Source: an uncultured Clostridia bacterium
GTDB lineage: Bacteria; Bacillota; Clostridia; Oscillospirales; UMGS1783
DNA: 22,090 bases
Reading direction: 5' to 3'
Assembly (NCBI GenBank): GCA_937892635.1
Contig: CALBKB010000222.1
Location: 1-22,090 of the forward strand
The notes beneath the pieces were generated by a model. The model was not told the DNA's origin, did no database searches, and saw nothing but the letters and a program-made list of their open reading frames with translations. A program made the position numbers and the translations under genes. Shown here in pieces: positions 14,041-20,751 of this stretch (its first letter is position 1; each line of letters opens with the position of its first letter).

Positions 14041-16868
14041 TACATCGGTTTTACGGTAAAGGTAAAATGAATGTCGCTCTCATTGAGTTGATACGGCTCC
14101 ATCAGAGGCGGTCCGCAAGCGGCACTTCCCACACCCGACACCTTGTAGTCAATACGCAGGTGTACCTTGCCGTCGCTCTCCAATTCATTGGTGTGTCTGG
14201 CCTTTTCCAGTTGGTCAACGGTATACTGCGATACGTTGCACTCAAAATCGCCTTCGAATTTCAAGCGGCCGATCTCCAAAGCCTTGACGCCAAAGTGGTT
14301 GCCATGCTCTTGCGGGCGAAGGTAGGGGACAAATTCGGCCGCAGCGTTGGACTCATGCCAGGTCTGACGGGCATGATGGAAGGAGTCGCAATAGCTTTCA
14401 TAGGGACCAAAGCCGTAATAGCGGAAAGCGTCCGACTCGGCCGGCAAGGTCAGTTCATAACCCAAACGCGGCAGCCAAACGGCCTCTTCGGGGCGTTTGC
14501 CGTCGAGAGTGACGGTCATTCTGCCGTCTACGTCAACGCTGACCGTCTGGGTAAAGCGCAGGAAGGGACGGCGGGAAACACCGGCCAACGAGCCCGAAAC
14601 GATCAGTTTGCCCGCCTCAATGCGGCTCTCATAGGTCTTGCGGAAAAGACGGTTGAGGTTTTCACCTTGCCATATGGTGCGGTTATCCCAGAAGGTACCC
14701 ATCTTGGCATCGTTATCGGTCAGGGCGCGGAAAGCGGTCAGTTCCATGGGAGCAACCACCTGCTCACAGCCGTCGATCAGGGCGCTGACCAGCATGCCGC
14801 GGCCATTAAAGCGATAGGCAAAGCCGTCGCCCTGCGCCACAAAGTCGTTGCCCTGCGCCACAAAGGGACAAATGGCCTTCGTTTCCGTCCGGTCAATCAC
14901 CGGCACGGGCAAAGGAATTTCCAGCGTAAACTCAACCAAATTCGGATCGGTCAGCGTAATGGCCGCGTGAGCGCCCAAGTGACAGGAAGCGGGCAGATCC
15001 AGAGGCAGTACCGTCTTGGCCGAAGGGGCAAGCGAGAGGTTGAGCTCCTTCTCTGTGATCGTGCCGTCACATTCGGTTTCCAGTACCACCTTGCACTCGG
15101 AAAGATCGGTGAAATGAAAACGGTTTTCAATCTCCAATCCGTCGTTCCAGCGAATGCGGAAGGGAGCATAAGCCGCCTTGACTTCCATGGAGCCGGCCTT
15201 GAAGGTATTGTCATAGAAGACCATACCGTCGCAACAGAAGTTGTTGTCGTGGGTCATCTCACCCTCAAAGTCACCGCCGTAGTAGCCGACGCCGTCACGT
15301 AACACGGTGTGGTCTTTCCACTCCCAAATACAGCCGCCGATGGTCGACTTGTGCCGATAGAAGGCCTCTACGTAGTCCCAGATGTCGCCCGGGCCGTTGC
15401 CCATGGCGTGGGCATATTCGCACAGGAAGATCGGTATCGTCATCTCCGGATTCTCGGCAAATTCTTCCATGTGCGGAATGTCTAAGTACATGCGAGAGTA
15501 AACGTCAACCCATTCACTCTCCACTCTCAGTATAGCTAACGTGATTCTGGGGCGATTGGCGTCTTCACAATGACACAACACCCCTTCACGGCGTGCACGA
15601 ATGTAGGCCATCATCTCTTTTTGGTTATCGCCATAGCCGCTTTCGTTGCCCGTCGACCACATGAAAATACAGGAATTATTCTTAAATGTCTCGAAAGCCC
15701 TTGCCATACGGGACACCAGCTCGTCTTTCCAGTCGGGGCGGGTGCAGGGATATTCGCCGCTGTCCAGATCAAAGGCACCCGAAGCATTGGGAATACGACG
15801 GCTGTATCCATGGCTTTCAAAATCGGTCTCCAGCACCACATAGAAGCCCATTTCGTCGCACAGCTCGACAAAACGGGGGTGAGGCGGATAGTGGGAGGTG
15901 CGGATGCAGTTGATGCCCAGTGATTTCATGGCCACCAGATCGTAGACCATATCATCCTCGTTGACCGCCCAGCCCTTGGTGGGGTGGGTGTCATGACGAT
16001 TGACGCCCTTGAGTTTGACCGAAACGCCGTTGACCAAAAATTCCCTGTCCTTGGAAATGGTAAACTCGCGCAGACCTACCTTGAAGGTTATGGTTTCGCC
16101 CAGATACTCGGCCTTGACGGTGTACAAATAGGGCTTCTCGGCGTTCCAAAGGATGGGGTTTTCGGGCGAAAAGGCGACGTTTTGACCCGTTTTTTGACCG
16201 ATTTGGGCTCCGTTCTGATCAAAAAAGGTGTAGATTACCTCTTTTTCGGAAGCAATTTTGATGGTTTTGGTGTCCGATTGGATATCCATATCGACCACAT
16301 GCCCTTCGGGACGGTCGAGCAGATACAGCTCGCGGAAAATACCGTGGCAACGGAACTGATCCTGATCTTCTAAGTAAGAGCCGGCGCACCATTTATAAAC
16401 GACGATGCGCAACGTGTTCTGCCCCTGACGGATGACATCGGTCAGATCGAACTCGGCGGCCAGACGACTGCCTTGCGTATATCCGATATAGGTGCCGTTG
16501 AGATAGATGCGGGCGCAGGAAGACACACCGTGCAACACCAGATAGGCGCGCGCCTTGCCGTTCCAATCAAACTCGCGCTCATAGATAGCGGCGGGGTTAA
16601 CATCGGGGACAAAGGGCGGGTCGCAGGGGAAGGGATAGTTGATGTTGCTGTAGTTGGGTTGCTCATAGCCGGTAGACTGCCAGCAGGAGGGGACGGGAAC
16701 ACAATCCCACTTCTCCACCTTCATCGTTTCCTGCATTTGGGCGCTATCAGCAAAATAGACAAACCGCCACTCTCCGCACAGATCCGTTTTTGAGCCTTCG
16801 GGCACATAATAACTGCGCGGCGCCAGCCGGTTTTCGCTTAACTTATTCAGATCTTCATAAAAGCGCAT
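14040..16868 (-). CDS. GH2 beta-galactosidase (LacZ/EbgA type)
   Basis: From ATG 16868 (RBS GGAGGTG, spacer TCCGTT) the protein has 942 residues, somewhat below LacZ (1024). Domain order: N-terminal jelly roll about 30-190 (NYSNINYPFPCDPP), immunoglobulin-like domain about 195-285, catalytic TIM barrel about 285-580, then a second beta domain and the C-terminal bgal_small_N domain about 680-940. KGVNRHDTHPTKG, the acid/base E409 in STGNESGYG, and the nucleophile E484 in CEYAHAMGNGPG are intact. There is no signal peptide, so it hydrolyses imported beta-galactosides or related linkages in the cytoplasm. Hydrolase type is firm; strict galactose specificity is not. A GTG at 16877 overlaps the ribosome site and is rejected. 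It has its own promoter and is transcribed as a single gene. Confidence 0.93.
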   Translation of the reverse strand: MRFYEDLNKLSENRLAPRSYYVPEGSKTDLCGEWRFVYFADSAQMQETMKVEKWDCVPVPSCWQSTGYEQPNYSNINYPFPCDPPFVPDVNPAAIYEREFDWNGKARAYLVLHGVSSCARIYLNGTYIGYTQGSRLAAEFDLTDVIRQGQNTLRIVVYKWCAGSYLEDQDQFRCHGIFRELYLLDRPEGHVVDMDIQSDTKTIKIASEKEVIYTFFDQNGAQIGQKTGQNVAFSPENPILWNAEKPYLYTVKAEYLGETITFKVGLREFTISKDREFLVNGVSVKLKGVNRHDTHPTKGWAVNEDDMVYDLVAMKSLGINCIRTSHYPPHPRFVELCDEMGFYVVLETDFESHGYSRRIPNASGAFDLDSGEYPCTRPDWKDELVSRMARAFETFKNNSCIFMWSTGNESGYGDNQKEMMAYIRARREGVLCHCEDANRPRITLAILRVESEWVDVYSRMYLDIPHMEEFAENPEMTIPIFLCEYAHAMGNGPGDIWDYVEAFYRHKSTIGGCIWEWKDHTVLRDGVGYYGGDFEGEMTHDNNFCCDGMVFYDNTFKAGSMEVKAAYAPFRIRWNDGLEIENRFHFTDLSECKVVLETECDGTITEKELNLSLAPSAKTVLPLDLPASCHLGAHAAITLTDPNLVEFTLEIPLPVPVIDRTETKAICPFVAQGNDFVAQGDGFAYRFNGRGMLVSALIDGCEQVVAPMELTAFRALTDNDAKMGTFWDNRTIWQGENLNRLFRKTYESRIEAGKLIVSGSLAGVSRRPFLRFTQTVSVDVDGRMTVTLDGKRPEEAVWLPRLGYELTLPAESDAFRYYGFGPYESYCDSFHHARQTWHESNAAAEFVPYLRPQEHGNHFGVKALEIGRLKFEGDFECNVSQYTVDQLEKARHTNELESDGKVHLRIDYKVSGVGSAACGPPLMEPYQLNESDIHFTFTVKPM
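14825..14866. repeat. In-frame 21-bp tandem duplication inside the GH2 gene
   Basis: Two adjacent 21-bp units (14825-14845 and 14846-14866) differ at only two positions. They encode consecutive seven-residue units, FVAQGND FVAQGDG, just before the bgal_small_N domain. The reading frame is kept. It looks like a recent slippage duplication in a linker. Confidence 0.85.
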
Positions 16869-16890
16869 AACGGACACCTCCTATGGTTAA

Positions 16891-16919
16891 AGAGTAGCCG
16901 AGCACGGCTAAAAAGTCAA
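16891..16919 (-). promoter_or_regulatory. GH2 gene promoter with a palindromic operator in its spacer
   Basis: On the minus strand, TTGACT (16919-16914), a 17-bp spacer and TACTCT (16896-16891) form the promoter. The inverted repeat TAGCCG-TGCT-CGGCTA (16910-16895) fills nearly the whole spacer and touches the -10 box. That position suits a repressor operator. The same hairpin could be a weak terminator of the upstream ABC operon, but the sequence after it (CTCTTTAACC) is a poor T-run. Confidence 0.5.
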
Positions 16920-16937
16920 GAGTTTTCCGCGTTTTTC

Positions 16938-17714
16938 TTATATTTCTCGCCGGCGAACAACCAGCAGCCCCAGCCCCAAAAAGAGCAGGGAATAGACGGC
17001 GCCGACCAGCACGATCCGCTGCATATCCGCCGCAGCCGTAGCGTCGGTTACCGCCAGTCCGCCCTCGATCCAATAATCCATCAAGAGGAAGGATTTCTCC
17101 TCCATAAAGAGGTCTAAGAGGGTAAAGATGAGGGTAGGCGCCATCTGGATTACGATACCGACAGCCAGCGAGCCGCCGATATTCTTGCACAGGCAGGCCA
17201 CCAGAAAAAAGAGGGTGGTATAGGCCAAAATGGAAACCGATTGCACCCCGAAGGCCGCCCAGAAATTTGTGCCCCAACTGCCGTCAAAACCCCATAGTGC
17301 GCCGCCGACCCCAAAGCCGACCAGCCAACAGAAGAGCGCGGCAACAAAGGCACCCACCAAGCAAACCAAATATTTGACAGCAAAAACCTGCAGGCGCGCA
17401 TAGCCGTGGGCAATAATGTTTTTGAGGGTACCATCGGCGTGATCGGAGCAGACATACAGCGCCACCATAACCGCCAACACCACGCTGAAACTGGCGTTGG
17501 AAAGCGCACCCAACATACCGTATTGGGCTGACAGCGCGGGGATCAGCCCCATCACGATGGCTTCCTCTTCGGGCATCATCAGCCCTTCTACGTTATAGAT
17601 GAGATCATAGGTGAATAAATTAAGGACAAGCAAGACCAATAGAACGCCCGCCAAAATGAAAACGCTCTTCTGGCGGAAAAATCGGCGTACTTCAAAGGCA
17701 AAAAACTTACGCAT
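16938..17714 (-). CDS. ABC-2 type transporter permease
   Basis: From ATG 17714 the protein has 258 residues and six predicted membrane helices (about 18-34, 68-89, 113-137, 152-175, 182-203, 233-253). The cytoplasmic loop after helix 2 has DHADGTLKNI (91-100), the conserved motif of BcrB/LanE-like and NatB-like permeases. It starts 8 bp inside the ATPase gene end with GATCGGTGAT as ribosome site, so a longer reading from 17831 is rejected. With the ATPase it should form an exporter or self-resistance pump for a hydrophobic peptide, antibiotic or lipid. The substrate is not indicated. No two-component system lies next to it, unlike typical bacitracin-sensing systems. Confidence 0.88.
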   Translation of the reverse strand: MRKFFAFEVRRFFRQKSVFILAGVLLVLLVLNLFTYDLIYNVEGLMMPEEEAIVMGLIPALSAQYGMLGALSNASFSVVLAVMVALYVCSDHADGTLKNIIAHGYARLQVFAVKYLVCLVGAFVAALFCWLVGFGVGGALWGFDGSWGTNFWAAFGVQSVSILAYTTLFFLVACLCKNIGGSLAVGIVIQMAPTLIFTLLDLFMEEKSFLLMDYWIEGGLAVTDATAAADMQRIVLVGAVYSLLFLGLGLLVVRRREI

Positions 17715-18597
17715 GGCTATCACCGATCCTCTCCATGAAATATTGTTCCAATCCGTCCGACTGCACCACCAGCCGGCTGACCGCAACACCGGCCTGCACC
17801 AGCGTACGATTGACCGCCGCCGGATCCTCATAGCCGGAAAAGATGGTTAACTGCCGTCCTTCCACCCGAATATCCGAGCGCCACAGCGCGGCCACCGCTT
17901 TATGCGGATCATCCACGGTGATAGACAACCGATGACGCGTGCGCTCAAACAGATCTTCCGCCGTCACCTCGTCTATCAGCCGTCCTTCCTTGAGAATACC
18001 GTAGCGAGTGGCCACCTTGGAGAGTTCGTCCAGCAGATGGCTGGAAATGAGAAAGGTTACTCCTTTCTCCCGATTGTATTGCAAAATAAGGTCGCGCACA
18101 TCGCGCATGCCCGACGGATCGAGTCCGTTGACCGGCTCGTCAAGAATGACCAGTTCGGGGTTGCCCAGCAGGGCAACGGCCAAACCAAGCCGCTGTTTCA
18201 TGCCCAGAGAGAAGGCGCCGGCCTTCTTTTTACCCGCATCGGCAAGGCCCACACGTTCCAACAGCTCATCCGCTTGCGACGGCGATGCGCCAACCAACGA
18301 CCCGAAGGCTTTCAGATTTTCACGCGCCGACAGGCTGCGGTAAAAGGCAGGGGATTCGATGAGGGCACCGATACGGCGACCAGCCGTAGCAAAAGACTCG
18401 CCGCCAAAGAGCGAAACGCTGCCCGAGGTGGGAAAGGCCAGACGCAAAGCGACGCGCATCAGCGTGGTTTTGCCGGCGCCGTTGCCGCCGATGAAACCGT
18501 AGATATCGCCACGCTGTACCGTCATATTGACCCGATCCAGCGCCGTTTTGCGGCCAAACTTCTTGGTTAAATCATGGGTTTGCAGGATGTGGTCCAT
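17707..18597 (-). CDS. ABC transporter ATP-binding protein (BcrA/NatA-like)
   Basis: From ATG 18597 the protein has 296 residues. Walker A is GGNGAGKTTL (37-46) and the signature is FSLGMKQRLGLA (129-140, the SLGMKQR variant seen in BcrA-type exporters). Walker B is LVILDEPVNGLD (149-160), and SSHLLDEL is the switch-histidine region. About 80 C-terminal residues after the nucleotide-binding domain form the accessory beta/alpha domain typical of this subfamily. The earlier ATG at 18603 is one base from the AAGGAG ribosome site, so 18597 is used. It is co-transcribed with the overlapping permease. No convincing promoter was seen between it and the terminator just upstream, so it may depend on readthrough. 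Confidence 0.93.
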   Translation of the reverse strand: MDHILQTHDLTKKFGRKTALDRVNMTVQRGDIYGFIGGNGAGKTTLMRVALRLAFPTSGSVSLFGGESFATAGRRIGALIESPAFYRSLSARENLKAFGSLVGASPSQADELLERVGLADAGKKKAGAFSLGMKQRLGLAVALLGNPELVILDEPVNGLDPSGMRDVRDLILQYNREKGVTFLISSHLLDELSKVATRYGILKEGRLIDEVTAEDLFERTRHRLSITVDDPHKAVAALWRSDIRVEGRQLTIFSGYEDPAAVNRTLVQAGVAVSRLVVQSDGLEQYFMERIGDSHA

Positions 18598-18615
18598 ATC
18601 CATACTCCTTGTGCC

Positions 18616-18641
18616 AAAAAGGCGAGCGCAGAGCGCCCGCC
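18616..18641 (-). terminator. Terminator of the GHL6-type gene
   Basis: On the minus strand, GGCGGGCGC / GCGCTCGCC forms a 9-bp stem with one G-U wobble, preceded by an A-run and followed by CTTTTTGG. On the plus strand the wobble becomes an A-C mismatch, so it is best suited to stop minus-strand transcription. It ends only about 20 bp before the ABC ATPase start codon. Confidence 0.75.
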
Positions 18642-18648
18642 TTTTTTC

Positions 18649-20628
18649 TTAATATTCAAAGACTACAACGCTATGGCAGTCCAGTTTCGGCAGGGTCAGG
18701 GTGACCGCACCGTCCTTATGCTCGAAGGGAACCTCCTCGTTGGTCAGCGGCAGATAGACGCGCTTGATGGATTCCTTGACCGAAAGGGTAATAGGAATCT
18801 GATACAGCGGGGTGATATCTTCGATAATGGTGGCCTTGCCGCGCAAAACGGGGGCGGCATAGAGCAAATGCAGATTATAGCGATTATGCTGCGGCTGTTT
18901 GATCAGCGACACCGTGCCCTGAGCGCCCAGATTGACACGAACCGGCTCCGACTGATAGATGGTACGCAAAGCCTGCATCATATATCTCTTATGGAACAGA
19001 CTGCCAAAACGCTTATAGATGGTGGGCAGGGGAGAAGCCACGTAGACAACGTTGCCCTTTTGCACAATAGCGGGCGTACCCTTATCATCGTTATCATACG
19101 GGGTATTCTTGTGACCGCTGTAATGGGCATAGGTACGAGAGAAATAGGGCTCGCGCTTATAGGCCAACGCGCGGCCGTCGGTCAGAGCAAGAACGGCAGC
19201 CGGCAACTGGCACAGCAGCGGCGCGGTCGGCAGTTCGACCACGGGGGTGACGCCCTCTTCCATAAGCAAGTAGTCCATATCGTGCACAGCGGCGCAAACA
19301 TAGTCGGCGCCTACATCGAGGATAAAGTTACCGTCCTTAACGATCGAATCGGCAAAGGCCAACACCTTGCCACCCTTGGCGACATAGGCTTGCAATTTTG
19401 CCGCCGCCTCATCGGTCAATACCACCGAATCCGGCAGGATAACGGTATCAAAATCTTCAAAGTTATCGCCGTAGACCACATCATAATCGATCTGGTACTC
19501 AGCCAGCGTGTTGGCAACGCCGAGGTTGGCTTCGTTGGACGGGCCGGGATACAGACCCAGATTGGCTACCGATTGCCCGTCAAAGCAATAGGGCTCAATC
19601 TTCTCATAATAGTCATAGGCATAGCCGACGTTTTCATAGGTCTGCATCTCCATCGAGCCATCGGGGTGGCATTGGTCGCCGAAAGAGCAACCGGCGCCCT
19701 GCATGGCCATGGCACAAACCTCATATCGGAGCGCTTCCTTTGTCTTATAGGTGCCGAATTCGCCCCAAACGAGGTGGAATTTGCCGGTCATGCCCAGATA
19801 GTACTTGCCGGTTTTGGCGAAATACTTGGCGCGCAAGGGCATCTTGTCGTAACCGCCCCAGGCAGTAGGCAGGTCTTCCATCTCAAAATGGCTCTGGAAT
19901 TGATGATACTGCGGCTTGTTCATCTCGGCACCACCCGCATTGAAGAAGATGGATGCGTTGGGATGATACTTCTCCATAATCTCGCCGCACTTGCGCATAA
20001 AGTCCTTATGCTTGATCTCATAGTAGGCCCATGCGTCGGCTTCCTTTTCCGGATCATATCCCATCGCCTTCATGCCCTTGACACAATTCTCACAATAGCA
20101 GGGGCGACCGGTAACGATGATATCATAGAACAGTCCATCCAGGTCTTTATACCGCTGACAAACCTCCTCGGTGATGGCATAGATATGCTCGCAATAAGGT
20201 CCGTCATTCAAACAAAGCTGAATCCAGCTGGTGTCCGGCTTGGCGCTGGCAGGGCCGGCCGTCATGTCATAATTGATGGTGCCGTAACTGCCGTCCTTCT
20301 TGACCACACGCCATTCGGGATGCTCGTCGGCATCCAGCGCGCACCAACCGCCTGTTATATACACCGGCGCCTTAACGCCGATCTCATGCGCCGCTTCAAT
20401 CCAAGCGCCGGTCAGATCAAAATCCAGGTTGGGGTTCATCTTGCCGACCTTGGTCGGATAATAACAATAGCCGTTATGACACTTGGCAAAAACAGTTATG
20501 CTTTCTACTTTTGCCTTTTTGAGAGCGGTTTGGAAATTTTCCTTGGAAAAGTGCTTGCCGATGCCGGGGATCTCGGGGGACATATGAAAATCGAGATGGA
20601 CGCAGCGGCGGGACAGATTGGGTTTCAT
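18649..20628 (-). CDS. Putative glycoside hydrolase: GHL6-like barrel plus GH42-type trimerisation domain
   Basis: The 659-residue protein has no signal peptide. Residues 1-340 look like the hypothetical glycosyl hydrolase 6 (GHL6) barrel: VHLDFHMSPEIPGIGKHF near the start, SITVFAKCHNGYCYYPTKVG (about 43-62), KAPVYITGGW (about 90-99), LDGLFYDIIVTGRPCYCENC (about 168-187). Residues about 345-480 resemble the flavodoxin-like GH42 beta-galactosidase trimerisation domain (NLGLYPGP, VILPDSVVLTDEAAAKLQAYVAKGGKVL). The last 120 residues are a beta-rich tail. Family relatives suggest cleavage of fucosyl, galactosyl or similar linkages, but no catalytic residue can be assigned with confidence. ATG 20628 follows GGGAGGAT. 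It is a single-gene unit with its own promoter and terminator. Confidence 0.75.
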   Translation of the reverse strand: MKPNLSRRCVHLDFHMSPEIPGIGKHFSKENFQTALKKAKVESITVFAKCHNGYCYYPTKVGKMNPNLDFDLTGAWIEAAHEIGVKAPVYITGGWCALDADEHPEWRVVKKDGSYGTINYDMTAGPASAKPDTSWIQLCLNDGPYCEHIYAITEEVCQRYKDLDGLFYDIIVTGRPCYCENCVKGMKAMGYDPEKEADAWAYYEIKHKDFMRKCGEIMEKYHPNASIFFNAGGAEMNKPQYHQFQSHFEMEDLPTAWGGYDKMPLRAKYFAKTGKYYLGMTGKFHLVWGEFGTYKTKEALRYEVCAMAMQGAGCSFGDQCHPDGSMEMQTYENVGYAYDYYEKIEPYCFDGQSVANLGLYPGPSNEANLGVANTLAEYQIDYDVVYGDNFEDFDTVILPDSVVLTDEAAAKLQAYVAKGGKVLAFADSIVKDGNFILDVGADYVCAAVHDMDYLLMEEGVTPVVELPTAPLLCQLPAAVLALTDGRALAYKREPYFSRTYAHYSGHKNTPYDNDDKGTPAIVQKGNVVYVASPLPTIYKRFGSLFHKRYMMQALRTIYQSEPVRVNLGAQGTVSLIKQPQHNRYNLHLLYAAPVLRGKATIIEDITPLYQIPITLSVKESIKRVYLPLTNEEVPFEHKDGAVTLTLPKLDCHSVVVFEY

Positions 20629-20656
20629 GGGGGGATCCTCCCTTGTCTTTTTTCTC

Positions 20657-20685
20657 AGTATAACCGATACGCGGCAAAAAGTAAA
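20657..20685 (-). promoter_or_regulatory. Promoter of the GHL6-type gene
   Basis: On the minus strand, TTTACT (20685-20680), a 17-bp spacer and TATACT (20662-20657) give a leader of about 20 nt before the GGGAGGAT ribosome site. Confidence 0.55.
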
Positions 20686-20718
20686 TGCAGAAAAGGGGTA
20701 TTTTTGGAATTTTTAGAT

Positions 20719-20745
20719 AAAAAGACCGCCTCTCGGCGGTCTTTT
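20719..20745. terminator. Terminator of the nrdD gene
   Basis: An 11-bp perfect stem (AAAAGACCGCC / GGCGGTCTTTT) with a 4-nt loop is followed on the minus strand by TTTTTATC. It sits 6 bp after the nrdD stop codon. Confidence 0.92.
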
Positions 20746-20751
20746 CGGATG

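Noticed and set aside
14067..15302. A 411-codon open frame on the plus strand opposite the GH2 gene
   Set aside because: It is antisense to the C-terminal half of a clear GH2 enzyme, with no family motif and no start signals.
16895..16910. Hairpin as the terminator of the ABC transporter operon
   Set aside because: The stem is only 6 bp and lacks a proper T-run on the minus strand. Its exact fit in the promoter spacer makes an operator more likely.
17715..17831. 39-residue N-terminal extension of the ABC permease
   Set aside because: It overlaps the ATPase gene in another frame and gives an Arg/Trp-rich non-family segment. The permease starts normally at ATG 17714.
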